Of a stretch of 64,000 nt of DNA, positions 24,055 through 35,699 are shown piece after piece. The notes under the pieces are model-generated. The model was not told the DNA's origin, searched no databases, and saw only the letters and a program-made list of their open reading frames with translations. This DNA comes from Onchocerca lupi (Eukaryota; Nematoda; Chromadorea; Rhabditida; Onchocercidae), in the NCBI GenBank assembly GCA_028564675.1, contig JAOVVO010000030.1, positions 186,001-250,000 on the forward strand. The letters run 5' to 3'. The translations under genes and the position numbers were made by a program. Positions within the stretch are counted from its first letter, which is position 1, and each line of letters opens with the position of its first letter.

Positions 24055-26448
24055 TCAGATTTCTCTGGTCTCATTGGATGTTGTACTGCTATCGCTTAAT
24101 ATATTCATTTCTTGCATTTCGCTACTTTCGATATGAATTTGATGGTCGATTTGCTTCGTTATTTTAAAACTGGCTTCTTCCGCTTTTATATGATGATGTG
24201 TCAATCTGAAAAATTGATTTATTTAAGAAAATCCATACGCTATTCCATCTTTTTTCTCTAATAGCTAGGAACTGTGTGGTTTTTGTTAGAATCCACAAAA
24301 AAAATAGCACTAGAAAGAGTTGTAATAATTCTGTGTATTATACTTATTATTGTATTGGTGGTTATACATTGGACTGTATCGTCAGTAGCATAAGAACTAT
24401 CTCTTAGTACGAAAGAAACATATACATCATTTTTTTTAATTGATCTGGTTAGTTGTTTGAATCTCTGAGAAAAAAAATTTGCCAATATCCTATGCTATTA
24501 GTTCAAGAGTTTCTTCGAATTTCCGATTTTCTAGATATCCAATTTAACAACTTACTGTGAAAGAGGTAAATTTGTAGAAATTCCCTAGTAAGTACATTTT
24601 CTATTTTCTGGTAAACGTTGTTGACAAAACATCTGTTAATATAAAATTCTAAAAAATTTTTTTTAATGCATTTACTTTCCGTAAATTGAAAAGTTCAGCT
24701 CCAACAAGCTTAATGTCACATTTATGCCGTAATTCACTCTCTTCAAGCATCTTTCTAACTTACTTTCCAAATCGTCCAAATGCATGTCGAAATTCCTCAA
24801 CATTCGGATTTCGTTCATTCAATAAATTACAGAAATATTTGAAGACTTTTTCCATATTGAATATATAGCTGATGAATGCAATTGCATAAGAATCCTCATT
24901 TTAGGCTCTTTTTATTTATCAAGAAAGTGAGAGAGAATCTCTCCATTAAAAAAATAATAATCTGGTTACCTATGATATTTGGCAATCATCAACTCTTTTA
25001 AAGATTTAATAAAATTTAGAGAAACTTTCATTATTACTGCTTTTCCATAAAAAATTTAAATATGTATTTTTTGACGGTTCATAAAAATAGTTTGTGAAGA
25101 CATTATACTGCGCTGTTTTACGATCCTTATATTTTGAAGTCACTTTTATTCAATATTCATTAACCTTCTAATTTAAAAATTAAAAATTTGAGAAATCCTA
25201 TACCATTGGGGATTACGATCGAATGCTCGGCAGGTAATATATGCAACTGTGCGTAAACCACACGACCATACATCATCTTGTTTTTCGATTGCAATTTCAT
25301 ATCGTACTTTCACCTCCTTAGTCAATGATAAATGTTTGAACATATTGAAAATTTGTTCCGCTAATCCATGATTTAACTGAAATTTGGTGAAATTTTAAGA
25401 TGCTATTTTATAAATTGCCACGAAATTATCTAAATTTAAAATGAAGTTCTAAAACTTTAAGTCGACAACTTACCGCATCTCTGGCTTTTTTTCTAGAAGT
25501 GGCAAGAGAATCAAATACGACTACGATATCATCAATAAGTGGACGTTCAACCAACACATAGTGTTCACGTTTTTGATCCAGAAGAATCTGAAGGACTGGT
25601 TTTTTGCCAGTTATAAGCCTATCCAGATTTTGTGGATCCAACTGAAAGAAATTCTGCTTCCTGTTCGGAATGAAAATTCCAGAAATTACTTTAGAAACAT
25701 AGTACTAGAACATCAGAAAGCTACAGTAGCGAAATCAAAAACTTTGTTACACTCTTGTAGAAGAATTCTATATGAAGTAAAGAGAGCTCAATGGTCTCTG
25801 CCAATAGTAAATTTTGTACAAAAAGCTGAGAAAAATAAAAATTTCTACATTGAATAATGGATATTCAACTGATCCTACTATTTATATAACGAATATATAA
25901 GAACTTACTGCAATGTACTGAATGGCAAGCATGCCATCAAATCGATTTCGCAGTGCTGTATTCAATTTATCACAATATTCGTTGATTAAATCATCCGCAA
26001 TTCGTTCTCCATAGCTTATCTAATCAACAATGAATTTTCAGTTTAATTCAGTTGGAAGATGAATCCGTTTATGTAATAATTCGCTCTTTTTTTGTAATAA
26101 ATCCATTTAAGCAAAATACTTCTTCGCTATGTACTCGTCTTCTGGTTCTTGTTGTCCATTTCCTTTCAGTTCCACCAGTTATCCGGATTTCATCTTTTTG
26201 CTTCGCGATTTTCTCATGCTCTTCTTGAGGATCTTTCTCAAGCGTTATTGGGCTAGTAAAGTTCTCATTATTCGTTGATGGAGAATTTGTAAAAATTGGT
26301 GATGATAAGCTTTGACATGTTCTAACATCCGACACTGACCTGGAAAGTTTCCAGAAATTGTATTCTCTCTTTCAAAGGTCAAAAATAACTTTATTTAGCA
26401 AGAAAAACTTACCGTCTATTGGAGAATTTCGTCGTAAAAATAAGTTTA
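24055..26448 (-). CDS. Ulp1/SENP-like cysteine protease (peptidase family C48), 5' end unresolved
   Basis: Exons in transcript order: 26413-26448 (tentative), 26120-26339, 25909-26019, 25474-25641, 25204-25376, 24764-24868 and 24055-24205 (TGA). All joins are in phase. The N-terminal part is Ser/Thr- and charge-rich with a basic WTTRTRRR stretch. The catalytic part shows SYGERIADDLINEY, comparable to the WLND-type start of Ulp1 domains. It then has the His in EHYVLVE, the Asp in VVFDSLA, the Gln in EKQDDVWSCG and the Cys five residues after that Gln. This is the C48 order His-Asp-Gln-Cys with all key residues kept. Family members remove SUMO or NEDD8 or, in mobile-element relatives, other proteins. 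The target cannot be read from sequence. The domain is followed by an acidic tail ending in SDSSTTSNETREI. No 5' exon with a secure start codon was found. Confidence 0.7.
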
Positions 26449-27400
26449 CTATCAAAATTAAAGTAAGAAATGAAGCCAACAGCTTTAAATATATATGCAG
26501 TTACATACTTTTCAGCCTATGTATGATCATTCAAGCTGAAAAGTATGGTGAAGAGATCAAGTTCAAAGAATAGAATGAAACCTATGGCATAAAATGATTA
26601 TTTTTCGTTGAGATATTATCGAAATTTAAATTATCGAAGAGGATATTTATACGAAATTTAGATAAAGACGGCCATTTAGCTAGTCTGCATGGACCGTCCA
26701 CGCTTCGCTTGACCAGGTTCAGCCAGTCTGTATTGAAAAAATGTAAATGTTCGTTTGTTCAAAATCTTAAATCTTCGGAAGTTTTTAAACACGCGCTTTA
26801 TCTATATAAGAAAATGCATCTATTCGAATGCAACGCTGTGTGAAAATTTCAAATCAATCAGTAAGGAACTTAAAACGTTGAGTGAAAATGAACAACGAAC
26901 ATTTACATTTTTAATGTATATAAAAAAGCGATTGGATGAAGATAGAATACAATGGTAAACCGTTAATAGCCTAATACAATTTAATATAAGGTAAAATTCA
27001 ATATAAGAATCTAATTTTTTAATATCATGAGATTATTCCGAAGAAATAAAAAATGTTCTATATTGAGTGACCAGAATGATTTTGCAATTGATCAGTGGTA
27101 GAGGGAAATTCGCATTTCTTTGAATAAATATAACTTTCTTGTCCGTTTCTCCTTCTCCCAGAAAAAGTAACTCACGATGATATTTCTATCCTCTCCTCAC
27201 TGCTCGATACGCTATGCTCCACTGTCATCCGCCTAAATATCAAAATAACCAGTTCCTAACACACAAATAACAAACAATAAAATTCCAATCCTTCATTTCT
27301 TTTTAATATATTTCAGTATTTCATTTCATCATGCTATAGTACAAAAAGCATATTTTGAAACAATTTCATGGACACTGTTTACATCAAATTTCCTGTTCAT
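26449..27400. other. Intergenic between the C48 protease and GNAT genes
   Basis: Contains the unresolved 5' end of the C48 protease gene, a small GC-richer patch at about 26660-26730 and the inverted-repeat element described separately. No further exon was recognised. Confidence 0.4.
26731..26913. mobile_element. MITE-like inverted-repeat element, copy 1
   Basis: The left segment 26731-26765 (with AATGTAAATGTTCGTTTGTT) is repeated in reverse complement at 26885-26913 (with AACAACGAACATTTACATTT). The interior (about 26785-26890, with CTATTCGAATGCAA and AAAATTTCAAA) matches both arms of the element at 36505-36832. It has no coding capacity. This looks like a short non-autonomous inverted-repeat transposon; ends and target duplications were not fixed. 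Confidence 0.5.
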
Positions 27401-27776
27401 TTCTTTGTGATCACGTTATATGTGCCGTACTCTTTTACATGTTTTCATTATGCTTTGAAATCCCGTGTGTAGTTGAGGAATTAAAGTTCAATTCGTTGTA
27501 ATTACAGAAAATATGTGAAATTTATTTCTTTATGATTATATCACGCGTGCCATATTCTATTATGTACTCTGATTGCGCTTTGTAGTTTACGTAGAGAATG
27601 AGGTATTAATACGTGATTCGTCGCAAACTGCAGAAAATATATGAAATTTAGTTCTTTGTGATCACTTATGTGTGTCGTATTCTGTTACATATTCTGATTG
27701 CACTCTGAAGTCCTACGTGAAAATTGGGAATTAACGTGTATTTGTGCGAACTACAAAAAATGTATGGAATTTGAAC
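27401..27776 (+). repeat. Three-copy tandem repeat, unit about 125 bp
   Basis: Diverged copies run 27401-27525, 27526-27651 and 27652-27776. Each starts TTCTTTRTGATYA, has a central stretch like GTGCCGTACTCTTTTACAT, and ends like ACAGAAAATATGTGAAATTT. Copies 1 and 2 keep an ACAG or GCAG splice-acceptor-like motif before the terminal segment; copy 3 reads ACAA. The end of copy 3 contains the first codons of the GNAT gene. Confidence 0.75.
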
Positions 27777-28530
27777 GAAACTTAATTTCATGGATGATAG
27801 GATGTGAAGTAACGCTTGAAGATTTTGACATATCGGAGGATAGAGGCCTGTTAACACAGTGCCGTTTGTTATGTCATGACGTATTCTACAAGGAATACGG
27901 TCTAGAAGAATTGTTGGGAATCGATGACGAGGATAGAAATGATAGGTATATTGTAGCACGATGGACAAAAAATAGCTCAGTAATCGCCACTTGTCATCTA
28001 CGTCTCATCCATCCATATGTTAAGCTGGAGCAAGTTGCTGTTCGCAAAGTATGTTTTACTTTTACTACTATTTTCAATTCCGAAATGAAATTAAATGCAG
28101 ATATAAATTTGGTTGAAAATATGTTGCTTTCTGCAATAATTATCCTTGCCTATCATTTATCTAACACCTGACTTTGTTGGGTTGGTTAATTTGATTTACG
28201 CAAAATATTTATAGCTAATTTAAAAATGAAAATAAAAATGATAATACATTCTGTTCTCTTACTTTTATCACATAACTTGATTTTTCTATTTACTTTAATA
28301 CAAGAAATAGAAAATTTCATATTTTCTTCTTTTTTTTTTTTCATGATTGGCGAGGACGCAATATTGGACATCGCATATGTCGACGTGCTATCAAATTAGC
28401 TGAATGTCTGTATGGCACGCAAGTTTTAATAACATATTCACATTGCAGTACTATAGAGTTTTATGAACAGCTTGGATTCATGGTGGTATCGGGCGAATTT
28501 ATCGATGCTGATATCTTGTATAAAGTATAA
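27760..28530 (+). CDS. GNAT-family N-acetyltransferase
   Basis: Two exons, about 27760-28048 and 28345-28530 (TAA). Exon 1 encodes a CHDVFYKEYGLEE segment, then YIVARW...VIATCHLRL and LEQVAVRK, the beta4 strand entering the acetyl-CoA site. Exon 2 gives DWRGRNIGHRICRRAI, the pyrophosphate-binding loop and helix. It continues with a YGTQVLITYSH strand and FYEQLGFMVVSGEF, the classic C-terminal GNAT motif. The substrate is unknown. The arrangement resembles ElaA-type and other small-molecule or protein acetyltransferases. The start could be ATG 27760 or ATG 27790; the frame is open further upstream through repeat copy 3. The intron has a clean GTATGT donor, but the base triplet before exon 2 is CAT, not CAG (see findings). 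KDM8 begins about 320 bases downstream on the same strand. Confidence 0.8.
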
Positions 28531-28855
28531 TTCCTGTATTACTTTTGATAAGCTTGGGTTACCATGTAGCTTTGCATTAATACAACTTGATGCGGGTATA
28601 AATTTCTCATTATACTCTTCCAATACATTTACCATATTGTATTGGTACTGGAAGACACAATCTTTTGATGTTGAAAATGTCAGTCGCGATAATGATAGGA
28701 CTAGATCATTTATATCGAAATTAATAGTAAGAGAACTTTAAAAAGCAATTACATTTCGAACATAACTAAAGAAAAAACTGTAATGATATACTTTACTCTA
28801 TCGTCTGCATGATCATGTTGGTTTAACAATCAAGTTATTTATTTTTTTGCAGACG

Positions 28856-31800
28856 ATGTTTTATTTTCCGCGTCAGGATAAATTGCCCACATTGGATTTA
28901 TGGGGATTTTGCAACGTTGAGCATAAATATAAACCAGGTGAATGCTTTGATCCAGTCGTTACGGAGAAGATAAAAGAAACTATTATGTCATTCAAGGTTT
29001 GTTTTTATGGCTTATACTTGACTTTTAAAAATGCAGTTCGTTTTTGTGCATTCATTTTTTTTACTAGTTCAAAATTAATCTTTCATGAGACTTTTGCTGA
29101 TAATAAATTTAGTTAGTATTCTTCCTATTTCAACAGCAGGTGAGACTCACTGGCTCTTATTTTTCCATAATTGACACATATTTGAATCTTGTTAAATGTC
29201 ACCATTTTTGAAACGCGTTATTTTTTGCATTCAGCTGTTATTCACATAGTGAAATATTCTTTTCATAATTCAAAGTTTCAAATGTTGTATTTTTAAAATA
29301 AATATATGCAACTAGGTTTAGGAGCAGAATATTCCAAGAATAGTGCATCTGCAGCACTTACCAGACGAAAATGTCGTTGGTTATTCGCTAATTCGAATTT
29401 ATAAAGAATGCGCTCGAGCAACCTTAGTACAAAATTTTATGCGGAGTGAGCAGTTGGAAAATTTTTTAACTTCAATAATTTGGGAAAAATTGAATATTGG
29501 CCATTATGGAAAAGTTGATGAAGCTTGGAGGATTTTTTATGCAAGCATTATGATGTGTAAAGCAGTACGTTTGAAATTCGAAAAGCAAATACAGGTAGAA
29601 ATTTTCGTTTTCACAGCAATATTACTCTGTGCTGATCTATTTTCAATAGTGCCAGCTTTGTTTGATAAAATAATTATAATGTTTAAGCTAAACTTGATTT
29701 TTCAGTATAAAAGTTTATGAGCTTGAGTATTTTATTATATACTGATATTTTTTTATGTGTTGGTATAGGAAGCTTTGCATGCTTGTGACATGGGCTTAAT
29801 AATGGGTCGTGACATTGATGGTTTTGCGCTGTCAAAATTCGCTCAGCATTTACATTCCTGTTTATCAGAGCCTTCAACCTCTATTTCTTTAGAAGTAAGT
29901 CATCACTTAATCGTTATAAAAAATTATTAAATATTATTCGCAAATGAGTAAATATGCATATTTGATTTAATAACTCTTTTTGCAAATGTTACACTTTCTG
30001 AGAAAGAATGTTGAGCAGAAATGATCATAAAGTTAAATATTTATTGGGGAATCAGTTTTTCTGAAAAATATCAGGTGATGTTATGTACAATACCTTATGT
30101 TTTCTTTTTTGCAGACACAAAAGTATTTGCAACCGCCAGCTCCTTTACCAAACTCAATTTATGTTGATGTTTGCGAACTTCCATCATTTGAAGAAATGTT
30201 GAAAATTATTGAAATTCAAAAACCAGTAATTATAAGAGGACTTGTGAATCAGTGGCCTGCATTTACAAAATGGAAGTAAGGTTCATAGAATATCTAAATT
30301 TTTCTTTTGAAAATGCTCAGAAGTTAGGATATTTATCGTTGTACATAAAGGTATTGAATTGTAAAAGAAGAAAATTTAAGATTATCTTTTACTATTTCTC
30401 ATTGCCTAGCTGTTATGTTGATTAATAGATACTAATCATAATTTCTTTTTAGCTTCTCTTATTTTAATGAAATCATTGGTCATCGCACAGTTCCTATTGA
30501 AATCGGTAGCAGTTATGCCAGTAGCGATTGGAAACAGACTTTGATGACTTTTCATGAATTCATTGAGAAATTCATAGAAAGTGAGGTATGATATGTTTTC
30601 ATTTTATTTGCGATATTTCCGAAGTTAATGAAACCTTTGTTTTTGAACTTAAAGTGTGTCTGAAATATTAAAGTAGTTTTTACAATTTTTTTATTTTTTT
30701 TAAATTATTTTTTTAGCATATCAATATTAATTGCAATTTATCACTCACCATTTGATAAAAATTGATTTGGTTTGTAATAATTGTGGTATCAAGACAAGAA
30801 AGTTATTTTCTATTCATAGCAGTGTACAAGGGCTATATAGCAAAAGAACTGTACATAGTGTTGATATATATTTTAGAACTAAATATCTATTCGATTACAG
30901 AAGTCATGTTGGTAATGTCAAAAGCTTCAGATCCACTGCTTGTTAAAATGATCATAATAAAGCAAATGTTTGTAAAGATAAATTCAAGTAATTTAAGCGA
31001 ATTTACAGAATTCAGATGGTCCAGGTTATTTAGCACAACATCGATTATTTGATCAAATTCCGGAACTTTTGAATGATATCATCATCCCCGACTATTGTGC
31101 ATTTGGGGAAGATGGAATTGACAATGTTGATATGAACATTTGGATCGGCCCGTCTGAAACTGTATCACCTTTACATTTTGATCCAAAAAGTAACATATTC
31201 TGTCAGGTAACTTGTTAATGTAATTTGTGATAATTTTAAAATTTCTCATTTATTTTGTTTATATCTATGAATTATGGCAATTTTCATACCCATTTTAAAC
31301 ATGATCTTTTTTTTTTTAAATAAAATTTTATGAAGAACTGGAAGGAAAATAAAAGGAGCATGCAGTTTCAGTAAGAAGGATTAGAAAAATTTGAATATTC
31401 CAGGTAGTTGGTAGAAAATTTTTACGAATAGTATCTGCAGCTGAAACTGAAAACGTATACCCTCGAAAAGATGGAGTTTTAACCAATACCAGCCAGGTTT
31501 GCTTTTTTAGTGAAGTTTTATGGGCGAGTCATTTCTTTTGTTGGAAATAGAATTACTTGCAGTTTTTTGCTTAAATTCATGATGCTTCAGCATAAGCTTA
31601 GAGAATTTATATATCACTCATCAACGAACCTGATTAGAATAGCAGTTGGCTTCATATGTTTACTATAATACTAATAATATTTCAAAGAAATTTTTATCAT
31701 AAAAGTTTTTGTGAGGAAAATATTGTTGCATTATTGCAATAGATAATAGTCATCTGAATTTCATATTTTTTAAAAGTTTCTTGTTTTAATGTAGAAGTCA

Positions 31801-32023
31801 AAAAATATTTGGGGAAATTCCATGTTCGATAATGTTTAATGAATTGCAGGTTGATGCACGATATCCGGATATAGCGAAATTTCCACGTTTTCGTGAAGCT
31901 CATGTTTTTGATTGTATATTATATGCTGGTGAATGTTTGTTTATACCAGCTGGATTTTGGCATTATGTCCTTGCACTTGATCCCAGTATATCTGTGTCTT
32001 GTTGGTTCACTACTAAAAGCTGA
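28856..32023 (+). CDS. jmjd-5: JmjC-domain 2-oxoglutarate oxygenase, KDM8/JMJD5 orthologue
   Basis: Eight exons: 28856-28996, 29322-29594, 29769-29894, 30115-30275, 30453-30585, 31009-31206, 31404-31496 and 31850-32023. They encode about 432 residues, against 416 in human. The N-terminal helical part includes WEKLN and EALHACDMGLIMG. The linker strand is KPVIIRGLVNQWPAFTKW, and the catalytic core contains GYLAQHRLFDQIPEL. Fe(II) ligands are His334 and Asp336 (PLHFDPKSN) and His413 (FWHYVLALD); the TSQVDARYPD insert is also conserved. Human KDM8 hydroxylates arginine in ribosomal and chromatin proteins and has been described as a histone demethylase or protease; the activity here is inferred. 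The first exon starts three bases after a TTTTTTTGCAG acceptor, typical of spliced-leader addition. Its roughly 47 residues (PRQDKLPTLDLWGFCN) are not recognisable in the human protein. Confidence 0.93.
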
Positions 32024-33720
32024 ACTTTGTAACAAAAATTTTTCATTTGTACATGGAGTTGCATTTTTATTGTGGCAAAAGAATTATACAATTCCCAATT
32101 TGTACTTGTGTGGGAACTCTTTGGGATTGAATTATGTTTTATGACGAAAGATAAGATTGAAATAAAAATAACAATTGTTTGAATTTCTTGATTGACGTTT
32201 CAAGATGCGCATTATGATCAAGTGAGTTCAGCAAATAAAGAAACTTATTATTTATCTAATGCTTAGCACTGAGAATTATTTGATGAAAGCAGAAATGCAA
32301 GGAATATAATATACTTTTATGGACTTTGATTTCTTCAAAATAACATTTTTTAAGATAATGGACACAAGAACGAATTTCAATTTTATACGAAGTTTACACA
32401 AATTTCGAATGGAAGTTAAGCATAGAACTCATGTTCAACAAGTTATAGACTCATTCATAATTGTTAGTTGAACTAATTATGGAAAATGCATTATCCCTTT
32501 GACTGATTCAAGGTTAAAATAGTAGCTATTTCTGTGAAAATCGAAATCGTAGTCCTTTTATAGCAGTATCTTTTTTTATAAGTGGATAATCCCGGCTTAG
32601 GAATGAGTACTAACAAGTGATTGAGAAGAAGAAAGATTTTGTTAAGGTTAAGAAGAAATGCATGGATTATCCGTAGCTCATCAGTTGGTTGATCCGTAGA
32701 AAAAAATCAGTTTATGTGAAATTCTATGCACTATTCAATCGATCTTCAAATAATATGCATGAATTTGGAATGGCAAATTTTTATTCAAATGAAGACAATA
32801 AGAAGGTTGCATTTTGATCATTCTCGTTAATGATTAATGACATTTGACTATTTGATTTCTTTTTCAAATGGTAATTTCTAATATTAACATCTCTAATATA
32901 CAAATGTCTGTTTATACAAATCATTCTATAAATTTTAATATTACAGTAATTCTTAGTAAACTTTATCTTTTATTAAGCTCTAGTCCTTAAATATTACTGC
33001 TCATTAGATGATTATAAATTTAAGGTGAAAGAAAAAGAGAGGCAATATGAGTAAAATATCTATAATTTGAAGGTAAACATTTGATGTTTTATTTATGACG
33101 AAGAATTAAATATTGTTAATTTAAATATTACGCAACTAATTGAGATGAGATTGTTTCAAATATTCTCATCTCAATTAATTGCTTAATATTTAAATTAAAA
33201 ATAATAGTATTTGTAAATAAAGAAGAAATGAAAATGAAAAGATGACAGAAATTCTTGGATTTTTTCTTTTTTTAAAAATTACATATCAGCGTTAACAATT
33301 GGTAAAAATTCACAATAATCGTTGCGATTATTTCGTCCTGCTGTGAATTGTGTGAGAATGATCAAAATGAATGAACCTGTTTGCTAGGTATTTTTTGTTG
33401 CTTATTTTGATGCGGTAAATTTTTAAATGTTAAAATGAAAAATAGATGTCCTTGTTTGTTTTTTCTCCAACATTATTCCCCTTCTCCCATTTCTCAATAC
33501 TTATATTTTACCTCTCTCTCTCTCTCGCTCTTTCTCTTTAGAGGGGATTAATTTTGGAGGATAAAAAAGAAAAAAAATATTTTTTCAACCAATGGATTAT
33601 TTAGAGGAAAGTTGTTTTTTTATGAATACAAACGAAAATTATTTTTACTTCGATCAATAAACAAAGCCATCAATTTATCTTTTCTCTATTTTCATCTAAT
33701 AGGATATTTTTCAAATTTGA

Positions 33721-33770
<50 letters not shown>

Positions 33771-35650
33771 GCAATAGGTTAACCATTAAAGAAAGTATCT
33801 ATTGAAAGTGTGAACTTTGTTTACTATTTGGTTAAGTTTATCAAAAAATTCAACATTCAAGACGTCATTACGCTTACTGAGAATCATTTATGTTTAGTGA
33901 AAATTTTCAAAAGATAAGAATTATTTTCGAAAATGCTGTAAATGATCGAAATCCCCTCAGAATGTTTGAAAAAAAAAAAAAAAAAGGAAAAAAAGAAAGA
34001 AAAGGGAAGTACAAAAAGTTGAAACATGCAATCGGAATAGATCAAAGTATTGCTAACAATGCCACATCGTCCAATGTTACTTTTATAATTCTTGTGATAA
34101 AATTTATATGAGAAAAAATCATCAAATATTTGTTTGTACGTCTGTGCATCCATTCCACTACATGTTTAATACAAGCATTCACGTATTTATCCGTCTGTCT
34201 GTCACGTAAATTTACGTGTTTCCATCTTTCTATCTTGGTTTGACCAAATTATTCAATAAAACTTTTCTTTACCATTCTTCTTTATTTGCCGAAAGAATAA
34301 AATCACAGCATGACAATGCGACAAATACTTGTCCTTTTGTAGTTGATATTAGACCATCAAAAGTTATGAATTATGGGAATTCTCTCATTTATTGAGAGAA
34401 TCTTTAATTATATGCAAATTTTGGTAATGTTAAATCAAACAATGATAAAAGTTATAAAGCATAGAAATTCGCTGAGATTTCCCTGTCGGAAAATTTTCGC
34501 TTAATTATCGTTAGTAAGATGTGCTGAAAATTCCATAAGATTTGATCATTTATCAATCAAGTTAATCTCTTAATACTTCTTTTCAAAAAATATGAATATA
34601 ATATTACGTAACAATAGAAAAATATAGATAAACGATCAATTGATATGCTCGAACGAATTGATGAATAAATCTGAAATGAAAAAAATGTTAAATCCTTCTT
34701 TCATTCAAAAGTAATCAACAATATTCTGATCTATTTGCTGTTGAAATAATACAATAAATAATCCCCAAAAAAAAAAAAAAAGATATCAAAAATGATAATA
34801 TTTAATAAATATAAGTGAAATTAAACTTTATTCTAATAAAGATTGCTTTTCTTCTTCTTTTTTCTTTTTTTTTTTCTGCTGTCTTCTGATTTTTTGGCAA
34901 ATTTTATCGAAGCAAAAAATGTCTTACTTCATCTGTAAACTTTTTCAAGGTAAATACTTGAACATTTGTGAATGGAAAATTAATTTCTACCAAATAATTG
35001 AAATTTATATTTTTTTTTTATTGTATTCATTCAAAAAAATAAATTTTCTTCTTTCTTTCACTCTTTTGATTGATTGTATTGAGCAGAAAAAGCTCATCAT
35101 TTTTCTTTCTTGTAAGGGAATGACCTCAGAAATGTTTTTCATTCTTTCTTGATTGATTTGAACGATGGAATAAAATGGATTGATACGTTTGGTTGATATT
35201 TAAATTAATGTCTGCACCGTTGTGATCAATTGTTTTTTCTTTTTTTAAATTATTCGAATAATCTAACAATTTTTGCATAATTTCTTCGCAGTTTGTTCTT
35301 TAATCGCTTTTTCTTTTCTTTTTTCCCTCAAAATATGTTCAAAAATGTACTTATCCTAAATTTTTAAGTTTTCAATAAATAGCAATATTCTTATTTATAT
35401 AAACAATTAAATTTTATTAGCATAACTTTTTCTGATCTATGAAATACCTAATCTTTTGATTTAAAAAAAAAAAAAAAAAAAAAAAGTCAAACTCATCGAG
35501 ATAATTATTACATTGAATTTATTCTTTTGATTTCCAAAAAAATCTTTTTTTTCAGAATCATAATTTATACGCTTAATTTTCAATAGCTAGTTCTTCTATC
35601 TTTCTATAACTATTCAACGTACCTAACTATTTAAATTACTGTGTTAACAT
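32024..35650. other. Gene-poor region downstream of KDM8
   Basis: An AATAAAAATAA shortly after the stop (about 32160) is the likely polyadenylation signal. Beyond it lie AT-rich sequence, a CT-repeat near 33512-33530, a T-run of about 40 bases (about 33729-33767), an A-run near 35462-35485, a hairpin (33116-33198) and a 16-base palindrome (34203-34218). No exon chain was found. Confidence 0.5.
33116..33198. repeat. Near-perfect 35-nt inverted repeat (hairpin)
   Basis: Arms 33116-33150 and 33164-33198 are reverse complements over 35 positions with about two mismatches, separated by a 13-base loop. Arm cores are TTAATTTAAATATTA and AATTGAGATGAGA. Transcribed RNA would form a pre-miRNA-length stem-loop, but the arms are AT-rich and such palindromes also come from small inverted-repeat transposons. 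Confidence 0.7.
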
Positions 35651-35699
35651 TATTAGGTAATATTCTGATTTTAAAGGCATCTTAGAATATCCAATGAAC

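Noticed and set aside
24720..24763. In-frame stop (TAA) after the protease segment AFGRFGK, first taken as the end of the gene or as stop read-through
   Set aside because: AA|GTAAGT is a consensus donor, and the next exon at 24205 joins in phase and continues to a natural stop.
24686..24868. 60-codon plus-strand frame
   Set aside because: Complement of the C48 protease exon 24764-24868, which fits both neighbours in phase.
26358..26573. Plus-strand 71-codon frame
   Set aside because: Lies opposite the tentative first C48 exon and has no independent support.
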